From: Paludicola sp. MB14-C6
GTDB taxonomy: Bacteria > Bacillota > Clostridia > Oscillospirales > Ruminococcaceae
Reading direction: 5' to 3'
DNA: 64,000 bases
Assembly: GCF_030908625.1 (NCBI RefSeq)
Contig: NZ_CP133133.1
Coordinates: 558,001 to 622,000 of the forward strand
Below the pieces are notes generated by a model, which did no database searches, was not told the DNA's origin, and worked only from the letters and a program-made list of their open reading frames with translations. Made by a program: the position numbers and the translations under genes. Below are positions 26,284 to 35,836 of this stretch, piece after piece (position 1 is the first letter of the stretch; each line of letters begins with the position of its first letter).

Positions 26284-27060
26284 CTATTTTTCTACTACGA
26301 TTACTTCTACACCCACTTCTTCGATTTTCAAAATTTCGTCTTCAACTGTTTCCCAATCCGTTATTAACTTATCAAATTTATTAATATCTGCAACCTTAAT
26401 AAATGCGTTTGTTCCAACCTTTTGGCATGGCATTAACAATATATTTTGTCGTGAATTTTCAATAACAGCCCTTTGAAAAGTTGCCGTTTCATCTGTGCCA
26501 TTGGATAAGCCAAATTCAGCAGTAACTCCAGCTCCAGTTAAAAAGCTTATATCAAAATGAAGGTTTTTTATAAAAGATGTTGCCATACTATCCACCATTG
26601 CCGAACCACCGTTCAAACGCATCTTTCCTCCTGCGAGGTAAACTGTTACATTGTCCCAATACTTAAATTTATCAGCAAGCGTTGGAGAATTAAGAACTAC
26701 TGTATATTTGATATTTTTTGGAAGATACATAGTCGTTATAAACCCAAAAGTACCACTTGTCAGAAATATAATATCACCATCTTTAATAAGTTCTGCGGCT
26801 TTTTTTGCAATAACAGCATAGTGCTCATCAATAGTCATATTATCAAAGTCACGATGGCGAGGAGGGCACATACCTACAGGTAAAATGGGAATTGCTCCTC
26901 CATGAGTACGTTTTAATAGTCCTTTTTCTTCTAGTATTCTTAAATCTCTCCTTGCTGAGTCAACTGAAACACCATATTTTTCCTGTATTTCACCAATAGA
27001 TATTCTGCCATTTACCTTAATGCTGTTTAAGATATCTTGATGCCTTTCTTCGATAAACAT
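26284..27060 (-). CDS. DeoR/GlpR family transcriptional regulator
   Basis: A 258-residue regulator. The N-terminal helix-turn-helix is GRISIGEIQEKYGVSVDSARRDLRILEEKGLLKRTHGGA, the DeoR signature. The C-terminal sugar-phosphate sensor domain has IFLTSGTFGF, LAGGKMRLNGGSAMVD and FDISFLTGAGV. The usual D-G-T-T phosphate loop reads SGTF, so the effector may differ. Start at 27060 with GAGGTG upstream. It probably represses itself: TTAAC repeats overlap its promoter. Its other targets may include the adjacent glycosidase gene, which is inference from position. Confidence 0.88.
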   Translation of the reverse strand: MFIEERHQDILNSIKVNGRISIGEIQEKYGVSVDSARRDLRILEEKGLLKRTHGGAIPILPVGMCPPRHRDFDNMTIDEHYAVIAKKAAELIKDGDIIFLTSGTFGFITTMYLPKNIKYTVVLNSPTLADKFKYWDNVTVYLAGGKMRLNGGSAMVDSMATSFIKNLHFDISFLTGAGVTAEFGLSNGTDETATFQRAVIENSRQNILLMPCQKVGTNAFIKVADINKFDKLITDWETVEDEILKIEEVGVEVIVVEK

Positions 27061-27123
27061 AGATTTCACCTCGTAATTCAATTTAAGATAAATAAGTGCC
27101 GGCTTTTATTCATCTTTGTTAAC

Positions 27124-27152
27124 ATTTTATAACTATCGTTAACGTTTGTCAA
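27124..27152 (-). promoter_or_regulatory. promoter of the DeoR gene with overlapping TTAAC operators
   Basis: On the reverse strand, TTGACA (27152-27147), 17 bases, TAAAAT (27129-27124). A GTTAAC palindrome lies inside the spacer (27138-27143) and another just downstream (27119-27124). Further copies of TTAAC lie upstream at about 27170 and 27181, and TAACTATC is repeated at about 27130 and 27182. This layout suits autorepression. Confidence 0.65.
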
Positions 27153-27238
27153 GATATTATTTAAAAATGATTAACAATAATTAACTATCAGTAATGATAA
27201 AAGAATAACAATCATTTGATCATAATAAGTATAATGCC

Positions 27239-27273
27239 AAAAGCACTATCATTTTAAAAATGATAGTGCTTTT
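27239..27273 (-). terminator. terminator of the ABC exporter operon
   Basis: A 17-bp perfect stem (AAAAGCACTATCATTTT and its complement) ending in TTTT on the reverse strand, 34 bases past the permease stop. Confidence 0.85.
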
Positions 27274-27306
27274 ATAAATTCTTACAAATTTAGGGGTTCT
27301 TTTCTA

Positions 27307-30300
27307 CTAATCAATTGACTTTAACGATTCTACCATATCAATTTTTTTGAGCTTAAAATACATTACGAAATTCACAAAGGCAGCAAAACCAGCTGTAAGT
27401 AATGCTGACCATACATAGCTCATAAAATGTATTTTTCGGCTGAACATAATCATATCAATTTCTACTGTTTGGATGACATAGTTATGGAGAAATACACCTA
27501 AGATTAAACCTGCAATACAACCGATAACCGTTAACATAGCAGTTTCACGATAAATATATGCACTTACCTCTTTGTTGTAAAATCCCAATACCTTTATGGT
27601 AGCTAATTCCCTTTGCCGTTCTGTTACATTGATGTTTGTAAGGTTATACAAAACAATAAAAGCAAGTAATCCCGAAGAGATAATCAAAACTACGATAACG
27701 ATGTTTAAACTGGTTAGCATATCATCAAACTGAGAGGTCATGTCTTTTAAGAACTGAACTGTTGTTATGTTATCATCTTTCATTAAGCTTGTGGATAATG
27801 CTTTTTCATCGGATATTTGACCTGATGTTTTCGCTACCATTTCATTATATTTAGGTTCTGCTCCGAAAATCTCTTGATACTTTTCTGACGACAGATAAAC
27901 ATTTTGACCAATATAATTTTCTGTAACACCAGTTACTTTTGCCACAACTGATTTACCGTCTCGCTCTTTTATTGTGATTTTATCACCAATATGGATACCT
28001 AATGTTCTTATCATTTTCTCTGAAATAACAACGCTATCTTTGTTAAATCCTACATCCTCATGGCTTGCTCTTGTTCTTAATGCAACAAACGCTTTGAGTT
28101 TTTTCGTTTCTTTTGGAACAATTAAGTTTCCGCTTTCCGTCTTACCGTTAAAAGAAAAATCCATTGCTTTATTTAATTCGATTAAAGTATCTTTAAAATA
28201 GTTCTTATCATTTAATAATGCTTTCGTTTTTTCAGTAAAATCATCGCTTGCTATTCCTATAACAGAATTGTATTGATAAATATCCTTATACTGATTACCT
28301 ACAATATCAGTAACTGAATTTTTAATTCCAAAGCCCGTTAATAGCAATGCAGTACATCCTGCAATTCCAATCACTGTCATAAACAAACGCTTTTTAAATC
28401 GGAATAAATTTCGAGCCGTTACCTTCTTTAAAAAAGACATATGATTCCATATGAAGGTCACTTGTTCCATTAAAATACGTCTTCCAGGTTTAGGCGCACG
28501 AGGCAGCATCATAGCAGCAGGTGATTCACGTAGCGTTGCAGCACAAGCAAGATAGGTTGCAGTTAATGTACAAAGTACAGCTGAGCCTGCTGCTGCGAAT
28601 GTGATGCCCCAATGAATATTCGGACGAATTGTCGGTGCTGTATACATCATGTTATATGCATTCCAAACGATATTCGGTAAAAGATTACTTAAAATTGCAA
28701 TACCAAATGCACTACCTAAAATACTTGCAAATGCCGCATAAAGCAGATATTTAGACATAATCGTAACATTGCTATAACCTAAGGCTTTGTGCGTACCAAT
28801 TAAAACTCGCTCTTCTTCCACCATACGAGTCATTGTTGTTAGCGCTACAAGGGCAGCTACTAAAAAGAAAATGAGTGGGAAAACCGTTGCTATTGATGCC
28901 ATTCTATCTGCATCAGAAAAGAAGCTCACATAGCCAACATTTGTATTACGATCAAGCACATACCATTGCGGTTTGCTGATTTTTGCAATCTCTTTTTTCC
29001 CGGTATCAATTTGCTTTTGTGCATCCGTCAGCTTTTCTTCTGCTTTTTGTTTGTTTATAACATACTCCGCTTTTCCCTTTTCTAGTTGTCTCTTTCCAGC
29101 TTCATATTGAGCTTTGCCTTTTTCTAACGTCTTCTGAGATTCATCTAACTTTATTTTAGCTTCTATAAGCTGCTTTTGTATGACTTGCTTTGTCTGTTCA
29201 AGCGTTGCCTTTCCTATTTCAAGTTGTTTTTTTAAAGATTCAGCTTGCTCATTCTGCCCCGATTGAGTTAGTGCTGCTATTTGTTCTTCTAGCTTTTGCA
29301 AATCGTTCTCGGTGTCTTTGACCTTTTGTTCCAACAGTTGCTTATTGGTATTATATTCTGCAAAGCCTTGATCAAGTGCATTTTGCCCATTCACAATTTC
29401 ATTCTTAGCTTTTATGAGATCTTTCTCACTACGTTGTATTTTTTGTGAAGCATCATTCAACTCATTTTCTGCTTTTGCTTTATTTACTTCCAACTCTGCT
29501 TGAGAATCTTCGATTTTTTTATTTGCCTTTTCTTTTATTTCAGCAAAGCGAATACTCTTTTGATTTTCCGCTACTGCTTTTATACTAGCAGTTACTGCTT
29601 CGATTTTTTTATCATATTCAGCTTGAAAGCTTTCAAGTTGTTTCACGCCTTTAACTGTTACAAACAAATCTGTATAAACTTCTTGTTGAAAGCTTGAATT
29701 CAACACATAAATAAAACGATCAAGCCTACCGTTGCCAATAGAAGTAGAGCCTAAATTATAAGCAATATAATAAGAGCTATCAACAAAACCAACTACTTTG
29801 AATTCATCCGCTTTTAATTGCTTGCTTAGTTCTTCGTCATAATCAGCAATTTTTATTGTATCGCCTATCTTGTAATGACTTCTAAACATCTTCCCCATAT
29901 CAAGAACACATTCTTTTGAATTGCTAGGGAAACGTCCTTTTACTAAACGTGGCCTATTAATATAGTCTTGAGCTTGACTATTAACCAAATTATCGGGTAT
30001 ACCATGAATTCGAATATTTTGTTTGATGTCTTTATAGTTTGCAGAAATATCAATGGAATTAGATGGCATTACACCTTCCACATTACTCATACTTTGAATA
30101 GCGGCAACATCATCTTTTGTAAAACCCATAGTTGATATCAAATGAATATCCATAAAGTTGCTATTGTCATAATAATTTTCTGCTGTTGCCCTCATATATG
30201 GGGCAGAGGAATATAATCCTGCAAAAAAGCCGGCACCCAAAGCTACGATACCCATAATGGCTAAAAATCGGCTCAATGAACTTTTTATAGAATGCCTTAC

Positions 30301-30354
30301 TTCTTTTCGAAATGTTTTGTTGGTTTGAAAATGTCTACTGAACAATTTACTCAT
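27307..30354 (-). CDS. ABC transporter permease, FtsX/MacB-like, with long coiled coil
   Basis: A 1015-residue membrane protein. Order: membrane helix 1 (FLAIMGIVALGAGFFAGL, about residue 35), an extracytoplasmic MacB-like domain, a charged coiled coil of nearly 190 residues (about 270-460, rich in KAKAENEL, LEKGKAQYEAG), FtsX helices (about 485-620), a further helix near 665, a second extracytoplasmic domain, and a C-terminal FtsX domain with three helices. Such Firmicutes exporters often act on peptides, bacteriocins or lipids; substrate unknown. The start at 30354 overlaps the ATPase stop (TAATG), so translation is coupled. The frame opens two codons earlier with GTG. Confidence 0.85.
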   Translation of the reverse strand: MSKLFSRHFQTNKTFRKEVRHSIKSSLSRFLAIMGIVALGAGFFAGLYSSAPYMRATAENYYDNSNFMDIHLISTMGFTKDDVAAIQSMSNVEGVMPSNSIDISANYKDIKQNIRIHGIPDNLVNSQAQDYINRPRLVKGRFPSNSKECVLDMGKMFRSHYKIGDTIKIADYDEELSKQLKADEFKVVGFVDSSYYIAYNLGSTSIGNGRLDRFIYVLNSSFQQEVYTDLFVTVKGVKQLESFQAEYDKKIEAVTASIKAVAENQKSIRFAEIKEKANKKIEDSQAELEVNKAKAENELNDASQKIQRSEKDLIKAKNEIVNGQNALDQGFAEYNTNKQLLEQKVKDTENDLQKLEEQIAALTQSGQNEQAESLKKQLEIGKATLEQTKQVIQKQLIEAKIKLDESQKTLEKGKAQYEAGKRQLEKGKAEYVINKQKAEEKLTDAQKQIDTGKKEIAKISKPQWYVLDRNTNVGYVSFFSDADRMASIATVFPLIFFLVAALVALTTMTRMVEEERVLIGTHKALGYSNVTIMSKYLLYAAFASILGSAFGIAILSNLLPNIVWNAYNMMYTAPTIRPNIHWGITFAAAGSAVLCTLTATYLACAATLRESPAAMMLPRAPKPGRRILMEQVTFIWNHMSFLKKVTARNLFRFKKRLFMTVIGIAGCTALLLTGFGIKNSVTDIVGNQYKDIYQYNSVIGIASDDFTEKTKALLNDKNYFKDTLIELNKAMDFSFNGKTESGNLIVPKETKKLKAFVALRTRASHEDVGFNKDSVVISEKMIRTLGIHIGDKITIKERDGKSVVAKVTGVTENYIGQNVYLSSEKYQEIFGAEPKYNEMVAKTSGQISDEKALSTSLMKDDNITTVQFLKDMTSQFDDMLTSLNIVIVVLIISSGLLAFIVLYNLTNINVTERQRELATIKVLGFYNKEVSAYIYRETAMLTVIGCIAGLILGVFLHNYVIQTVEIDMIMFSRKIHFMSYVWSALLTAGFAAFVNFVMYFKLKKIDMVESLKSID

Positions 30355-31055
30355 TACCACTCAATTCCTTCCGCCGTTACTGGATTTGAGTTAATTTGAA
30401 CGTCCACTACTTTTCCGTTATTCACTTTTATAATTCGATCTGCCATTTTCGTAAATGCTTTATTATGTGTAATTACAATTACTGTATGACCTGATTTTTT
30501 ACAAGTATCTTGAAGTAACTGCAAAATCGTTTTACCTGTATTATAATCTAATGCGCCCGTCGGCTCATCACACAAAAGCAACTTTGGATTTTTGGCAATT
30601 GCACGAGCAATCGACACACGCTGTTGTTCTCCGCCTGAAAGCTGCGCAGGAAAATTTGAAATACGATTTTCAAGCCCTACCTCTGTTAATACTTCTTTTG
30701 CATCTAATGGATTTTTGCATATTTGTGCTGCAAGTTCTACATTTTCCAATGCCGTTAAGTTTTGTACTAAATTATAAAACTGGAACACGAATCCAACGTC
30801 ATAGCGGCGATACTCGGTTAATTGACGTTGATTATATTTACTAACTTCCTGACCATCTAAAAAAATTTTACCGCTCGAACAAGTATCCATTCCGCCAAGC
30901 ATATTCAATACTGTTGTTTTTCCGGCTCCGCTTGGGCCTACTATAACAACAAACTCCCCCTTCTCAATGGAAAACGTGATTCCATTGGAAGCATAAATTT
31001 TTTGTTCCCCTACTTGATAATATTTCGTTACATCTTGAAACTCAACAAAAGCCAT
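30354..31055 (-). CDS. ABC transporter ATP-binding protein, LolD/MacB type
   Basis: A 233-residue ATPase partner of the downstream FtsX-type permease. Walker [10 protein letters not shown] (about residue 39), Q-loop region [20 protein letters not shown], signature [15 protein letters not shown] (about 138), Walker [13 protein letters not shown] and the switch histidine in VIVITHNKA. The FQ-x-YNL-x-x-x-LTALENV pattern is typical of the MacB/LolD/FtsE exporter subfamily. GGAGGGG precedes the ATG. Confidence 0.95.
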   Translation of the reverse strand: MAFVEFQDVTKYYQVGEQKIYASNGITFSIEKGEFVVIVGPSGAGKTTVLNMLGGMDTCSSGKIFLDGQEVSKYNQRQLTEYRRYDVGFVFQFYNLVQNLTALENVELAAQICKNPLDAKEVLTEVGLENRISNFPAQLSGGEQQRVSIARAIAKNPKLLLCDEPTGALDYNTGKTILQLLQDTCKKSGHTVIVITHNKAFTKMADRIIKVNNGKVVDVQINSNPVTAEGIEW

Positions 31056-31086
31056 TATGCCCCTCCAAAATTCATACTATACACCT

Positions 31087-31120
31087 ATTATAGTTTTATT
31101 GACATGGAATACTATTCCAT
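31087..31120 (-). promoter_or_regulatory. exporter promoter with 17-bp palindromic operator
   Basis: On the reverse strand a perfect TATAAT (31092-31087) points at the ATPase gene. Exactly where the -35 should be lies the perfect palindrome ATGGAATA-C-TATTCCAT (31104-31120), with no consensus -35. An operator covering the -35 implies repression, or activation in a MerR-like way. The cognate regulator is not in the window. Confidence 0.6.
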
Positions 31121-31171
31121 TTTGTTGCGCAGCTATTAACGAACTGTAAATATGTCTGATAAATGCAAGAA

Positions 31172-31194
31172 AAGACAGGCTATACACCTGTCTT
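31172..31194 (-). terminator. terminator after the coiled-coil protein gene
   Basis: 8-bp stem AAGACAGG/CCTGTCTT, 7-base loop, followed on the reverse strand by TTCTTGC. It ends the rsmD-coaD-coiled-coil transcript. Confidence 0.7.
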
Positions 31195-31198
31195 CTTA

Positions 31199-31654
31199 TT
31201 ATTTCTTAGCTGGTTGTTTTAATGCTTGACGAGTCGATTTAATTTCTTGCAAAGCAGCTCCCAAAATATCTTCAGAGTGCTTCAATGCATTTTCAATAAA
31301 CTCATTTGTTGCTTTTTTCAATTCACGATTTTGATTATTTGTTTGAGCAATAATTTCTTTTGCTCTATCTTGAGACTGGCGAACAATTTCGCTTGTTTCA
31401 ACCAGCTTCTTTGCACGTTCCTCGGCAATTCTAACAATAGAATCTGCTTCTTTTCGTGCGTCGTCAATAATTACTTTACGATCAGAAACAATCATTTTCG
31501 CTTGTTTAATTTCTGATGGTAAATTCAAACGAATATCATCGACAATCTCACGAACCTTATCAATATCAACCATGCATCTTCCGCCAGAAAGAGGAACGCT
31601 CCAAGCAGAATCTAGAATATCATCAAGCAAATCTAAATTCTCGTTAATATTCAT
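31199..31654 (-). CDS. coiled-coil protein downstream of coaD, V-ATPase subunit-like in composition
   Basis: A 151-residue, highly charged, helical soluble protein. Residues about 50-130 read as continuous coiled coil (DARKEADSIVRIAEERAKKLVETSEI, in part), similar in composition to V-type ATPase E/G/H subunits or DivIVA-like proteins. A short conserved N-terminal block contains VPLSGGRCMVDIDKVREIVDDIRLNLP. Proteins of this kind often follow coaD in clostridial genomes; function unknown. Five bases after coaD, so cotranscribed. Confidence 0.7.
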   Translation of the reverse strand: MNINENLDLLDDILDSAWSVPLSGGRCMVDIDKVREIVDDIRLNLPSEIKQAKMIVSDRKVIIDDARKEADSIVRIAEERAKKLVETSEIVRQSQDRAKEIIAQTNNQNRELKKATNEFIENALKHSEDILGAALQEIKSTRQALKQPAKK

Positions 31655-31659
31655 GTCTA

Positions 31660-32160
31660 TTATCCTCCTATGTCATTTTTAATTTGATATAACCTTTTGG
31701 CAACAATATCGTTTATTTCTGTTGGAACAAAATCAGATATATCTCCTCCGAAACTTGCGATTTGTTTCACTAGACTTGAACTTAGATACATATTTTCCGT
31801 AGCAGTCGTTAAAAATACGGTTTCCGCTTCCGGATTTAATTTTTTATTCGCTAACGCCATTTGAAATTCATACTCAAAATCAGTTACTGCTCTTAATCCT
31901 TTCACAATTGCACAAGCACCAACTCGCTTTGAATAATCAGCTAATAAATCGGTTACAACATCTATTTCAACATTTTCTAAATGAGTAGTACACATTTTAA
32001 TAAGCTCTACTCTTTCATCCAAGCTAAAACTTCCATGTTTAGCCGGATTAACAGAAACAGCAACTACTACACGATCAAATAATTTTGTTGCTCTTGAAAT
32101 AATATCAATGTGTCCTTTGGTAATAGGATCGAAGCTACCAGGACAAACTGCAATTCTCAT
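31660..32160 (-). CDS. coaD: phosphopantetheine adenylyltransferase
   Basis: Fourth step of coenzyme A synthesis: ATP plus 4'-phosphopantetheine to dephospho-CoA. The nucleotidyltransferase signature GSFDPITKGHIDII is at residues 9-22, followed by KGLRAVTDFEYEFQMA and the C-terminal YLSSSLVKQIASFGGD. 166 residues, standard. Between rsmD and the coiled-coil gene, the usual rsmD-coaD order in Firmicutes. Confidence 0.97.
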   Translation of the reverse strand: MRIAVCPGSFDPITKGHIDIISRATKLFDRVVVAVSVNPAKHGSFSLDERVELIKMCTTHLENVEIDVVTDLLADYSKRVGACAIVKGLRAVTDFEYEFQMALANKKLNPEAETVFLTTATENMYLSSSLVKQIASFGGDISDFVPTEINDIVAKRLYQIKNDIGG

Positions 32161-32191
32161 TAATGTTCCTCCAAAAACTTATGACATGCCA

Positions 32192-32743
32192 CTATATATT
32201 TTCTGCATCGCAGTTTTTATATGTTGAAATACAGATACGTCCATAATGATATTGTCTAAATAGTTTGAAATTTCCTACTTGTGTAGGTATTTCTTCGTTG
32301 TCTTCATGTTCACAAAGAATGATACCGCTATCATTCATTTTTTGTACAAGTAACGGTAATGCTTCGGGTAAGATTCCTTTATTATATGGTGGATCTAAAA
32401 AAGCAATATCAAAAGTGTCTTTTGTTGTTGTTAAAAAAGATTTATAATCCATTGCAACAACCCTTGCTTTTTTTAATAAATTTGTATTTACTAAATTTTG
32501 TTTTGTTACTTCTTGAGATTTTTTTGAAGAATCCACAAATACACAAAAATCAGCATCTCTGCTAAGTGCTTCTATTCCCATTTGCCCTGAACCGCAAAAC
32601 AAATCTAATACTTTAGCATAAGGAACATCAAATTGAATGATGCTAAACACCGCTTCTTTTACCTTTTGAGTAGTTGGACGAACATCTAAACCATCAACTG
32701 TAATTAAAATTCTTCCTCTTGCTTGTCCTGTTATTACTTTCAT
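32192..32743 (-). CDS. rsmD: 16S rRNA (guanine(966)-N(2))-methyltransferase RsmD
   Basis: SAM-dependent methyltransferase that modifies G966 of 16S rRNA. Visible are the N-terminal GQARGR and RPTTQKVKEAVFSII, the SAM-binding VLDLFCGSGQMGIEALSR, and the catalytic DPPY in FLDPPYNKG. Start at ATG 32743 with GGAGGAAG upstream (183 residues). Upstream of coaD by 31 bases. Confidence 0.95.
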   Translation of the reverse strand: MKVITGQARGRILITVDGLDVRPTTQKVKEAVFSIIQFDVPYAKVLDLFCGSGQMGIEALSRDADFCVFVDSSKKSQEVTKQNLVNTNLLKKARVVAMDYKSFLTTTKDTFDIAFLDPPYNKGILPEALPLLVQKMNDSGIILCEHEDNEEIPTQVGNFKLFRQYHYGRICISTYKNCDAENI

Positions 32744-32803
32744 TAACTTCCTCCGGGATATCATATTCTATTTATTCTGCTTTTCAATTATAAGCTTTCT
32801 TAA

Positions 32804-33925
32804 TTAGTCAAACATCATTTCCTTTTTATTGACACGATAAACGCTCATTACCATTCCAATTGCCATATATGATACTAATACTGAGGTTCCACCGGAACTA
32901 AATAACGGCAAAGTTATTCCAATAACAGGCAATACGCACAATACCATTCCGATATTAACAATAGATTGGAACAAGTAAATAGCGAATACACCAATACATA
33001 TATACATACCCAAATTATCTTTTGCCATTCTTGCTGTAAGTAATATTTTAACACATAAAGCTACAATAATCAATAAGGTTATGATACACCCAACAAAGCC
33101 AAGCGTTTGACCAATATATGAAAAAATAAAATCGTTATGTGCTTTAGGAACGTTGAACAGATTATCAAAAAATAAGCCTCTTCCATCCAAACCACCGGAA
33201 CCCAAAGCAATGCGTCCTTTATATTGTTGCATGCCTTTATCCAATATATCCGTTTCAGGGTGCAATGCAACTAAAAATCGTTTTTGCAGATGGGCGGGCA
33301 AAAGAAAGTTCCATATTAACGGAGCTGCCACTACACCACCTGTAATTCCTACTGCGATGAATTTTAAAGAAAGTCCTCCCGCAAACATCATGGCAACAAA
33401 AATAGCAAAAAACACAAGTGCAGAACCAAGGTCACCTTGTTTCACAATCAACAATGTTGGAATGGCTCCATGAATGCATAATTTTAAAAAATCTTTAGGC
33501 TTGTTGATATTTTCTCCAACCTTTACTAGGTGTAAAGAAAAAGTAAATATAAAAGCTAGTTTTAGTAATTCAGATGGTTGCAGAGTCGTAACCCCCAAAT
33601 TTAACCAAGCTTTATCGTCTGTATCAGCTGGTGTTATACCAAGAGGAGTGAATGTTAACAAGACAAGGAACAATGCAAATGGCGTATATATTTTCCAAAG
33701 CTTTGCTAAAATAACATAATCAATTGAAGATATAACACAAGCCGCAATAGCACCTAAAACCACTGCAATTACTTGAGTAGCAAACGGTTTTAAGCCAATA
33801 ATTCCTGTTTTATAAAACGAATACATGCTAATACAGCTGATTGAAGACGCACAAAGACAAATAACCAAGATCATTTTGTCTAACTCCTTGATAAATTGCT
33901 TTACAGCAGACCATACACCTTTCAT
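32804..33925 (-). CDS. rodA: FtsW/RodA/SpoVE family peptidoglycan polymerase, RodA-like
   Basis: A 373-residue membrane glycosyltransferase of the SEDS family, which polymerises lipid II during elongation. About ten hydrophobic helices. Conserved SEDS features: LQPSELLKLAFI, the catalytic-loop region KQGDLGSALVFF, ENDFIF-like AHNDFIFSYIGQTLGF, and LPLFSSGGTSVLVSYMAIG at the end. RodA is preferred over FtsW because of length and GKxLGSGGLxGxG-like RIALGSGGLDGRG. Start at ATG 33925 with AGAGGTG 6 bases before; a GTG three codons earlier overlaps that site. Confidence 0.85.
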   Translation of the reverse strand: MKGVWSAVKQFIKELDKMILVICLCASSISCISMYSFYKTGIIGLKPFATQVIAVVLGAIAACVISSIDYVILAKLWKIYTPFALFLVLLTFTPLGITPADTDDKAWLNLGVTTLQPSELLKLAFIFTFSLHLVKVGENINKPKDFLKLCIHGAIPTLLIVKQGDLGSALVFFAIFVAMMFAGGLSLKFIAVGITGGVVAAPLIWNFLLPAHLQKRFLVALHPETDILDKGMQQYKGRIALGSGGLDGRGLFFDNLFNVPKAHNDFIFSYIGQTLGFVGCIITLLIIVALCVKILLTARMAKDNLGMYICIGVFAIYLFQSIVNIGMVLCVLPVIGITLPLFSSGGTSVLVSYMAIGMVMSVYRVNKKEMMFD

Positions 33926-33953
33926 GTGCGTCACCTCTTTCTATAAAATAAAA

Positions 33954-35630
33954 TTAAAATAAACCGTCGATTGTTCCATTTTCATCTACATCAATTTGCA
34001 GTGCAGCAGGTTGTTTTGGTAAACCCGGCATTGTCATAATGCTTCCAGTTAAAACAACAATAAAACCTGCGCCTGCAGAAATTTTTATTTCCTTAGCATT
34101 GATTGTAAAGCCACTTGGAGCACCCAATAAAGTTTGGTCATCTGATAATGAATATTGCGTTTTTGCAATACAGATTGGTAGATGATCCATGCCAAGCGCT
34201 TCAATCTCTTTGATTGCTTTTAATGCTGCCGGCGCATAAGAAACATCAGCGGCATGATAAATTTCAGTTGCAATCTTCTTTACTTTATTTTGAATCGTAT
34301 CGTTTGTTTCGTAAATTGGAGCAAATTCGTAACAGCTTTCACACCTATCAATTACATCACATACTACATTTGCAAGCTCAATACCGCCTTCAGCACCCTT
34401 AGCAAACACTTCTGAATATGCATGATCCACGCCTTTTTGTTTACAATATTCAGAAACGAAAGAAACTTCAGCATCTGTATCCGTATGAAAACGATTGATA
34501 GCAACAACAACGGGAACATGATATTTATGCATGTTGTCGATATGTGCACCAAGGTTAACAATACCCGCTTTTAATGCATCCAAGTTTTCTTCTGCAAGAT
34601 CAGCCTTTTTTACCCCGCCATTATATTTTAATGCACGAATTGTTGCAACTACTACAATACAATTTGGTTTTAGCCCTGCATAGCGACACTTAATATCCAA
34701 AAATTTCTCTGCGCCCAAGTCGGAACCAAAGCCAGCCTCAGTAATTGTATAATCAGCAAGTTTTAATGCAAGCTTTGTTGCAATAATAGAATTACATCCA
34801 TGCGCTATATTTGCAAATGGGCCGCCATGCATAATTACAGGAGAATTATCAAGTGTTTGAACTAAATTCGGTTTTAATGCATCTTTTAATAATGCGGTCA
34901 TTGCACCCTCTACGTGCAAATCTCTTGCAAATACAGGCTTGTTATCATAAGTATAGGCAACTAATATATTTCCCAAACGTTTTTTTAAGTCTTCTAAATC
35001 ATTTGCTAGACACAAAATCGCCATTACTTCACTTGCAACAGTAATTTGAAAGCTATCTTCACGAGGAATACCATTCATTTTACCGCCAAGACCCACATTG
35101 ATAAAACGCAATGCACGATCGTTCATATCCATACAACGTTTTAACAAGATTCTGCGTTGGTCAATTTGCAACTCGTTTCCTTGTTGTAGGTGGTTATCAA
35201 TAATTGCACAAAGTAAGTTATTTGCAGCAGTAATTGCATGCATATCACCTGTGAAATGAAGGTTAATATCTTCCATAGGAACAACTTGCGCATAGCCTCC
35301 GCCTGCAGCACCGCCCTTGACGCCAAATACAGGGCCTAAAGAAGGTTCACGCAATGCAATAATTGCATTTTTGCCAATCTTTTGAAAAGCTTGTCCTAAT
35401 CCAACTGAAGTAGTTGTTTTACCTTCTCCAGCAGGTGTTGGGTTAATTGCTGTTACTAAAATAAGTTTTCCATTCGGCTTATCTGATAAATCCTTAAGCA
35501 AACTTAAATCCAGTTTACATTTATATTTTCCGTAAGGTTCTATGTATTTTTCATCAATGTTTATTTTTTTTGCAACCTCTGTAATTGGCTGCATTACCGC
35601 TGACTGCGCTATTTTAATATCTGATAGCAA
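33954..35630 (-). CDS. fhs: formate--tetrahydrofolate ligase
   Basis: ATP-dependent synthesis of 10-formyltetrahydrofolate, part of one-carbon metabolism and of the Wood-Ljungdahl methyl branch. The P-loop [18 protein letters not shown] (about residue 57) and [24 protein letters not shown] are diagnostic. I start at TTG 35630, with GGGAGG 8 bases upstream, giving 558 residues, the normal length; the frame is open nine codons more. No other acetogenesis genes are near, so a biosynthetic role is the simplest reading. Confidence 0.96.
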   Translation of the reverse strand: MLSDIKIAQSAVMQPITEVAKKINIDEKYIEPYGKYKCKLDLSLLKDLSDKPNGKLILVTAINPTPAGEGKTTTSVGLGQAFQKIGKNAIIALREPSLGPVFGVKGGAAGGGYAQVVPMEDINLHFTGDMHAITAANNLLCAIIDNHLQQGNELQIDQRRILLKRCMDMNDRALRFINVGLGGKMNGIPREDSFQITVASEVMAILCLANDLEDLKKRLGNILVAYTYDNKPVFARDLHVEGAMTALLKDALKPNLVQTLDNSPVIMHGGPFANIAHGCNSIIATKLALKLADYTITEAGFGSDLGAEKFLDIKCRYAGLKPNCIVVVATIRALKYNGGVKKADLAEENLDALKAGIVNLGAHIDNMHKYHVPVVVAINRFHTDTDAEVSFVSEYCKQKGVDHAYSEVFAKGAEGGIELANVVCDVIDRCESCYEFAPIYETNDTIQNKVKKIATEIYHAADVSYAPAALKAIKEIEALGMDHLPICIAKTQYSLSDDQTLLGAPSGFTINAKEIKISAGAGFIVVLTGSIMTMPGLPKQPAALQIDVDENGTIDGLF

Positions 35631-35670
35631 AATAAATACCTCCCTTAGTAGATACACATAATTTAAAACA

Positions 35671-35679
35671 ATTATATCA
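35671..35679 (-). promoter_or_regulatory. extended -10 promoter of fhs
   Basis: On the reverse strand TGATATAAT, an extended -10 element (TGn plus perfect TATAAT), about 40 bases upstream of the fhs start. No convincing -35 box, which extended -10 promoters can dispense with. Confidence 0.5.
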
Positions 35680-35707
35680 TACTAAAGATATTTTTTCTAC
35701 ATATTGC

Positions 35708-35736
35708 TTGAATTTATTTTGGGATAATAATATAAT
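35708..35736 (+). promoter_or_regulatory. promoter of the tsaE operon
   Basis: TTGAAT (35708-35713), 17 bases, then perfect TATAAT (35731-35736), about 100 bases before tsaE and divergent from the fhs promoter. Confidence 0.65.
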
Positions 35737-35836
35737 AGGAAGAAGATTATTGCACTTATCCAATCGTTTTAGGTGGTATATCAACAATATGTAGAAAAAT
35801 GAATTTTCTATTTTAAATTCAGGAGTTTATCTTTTT

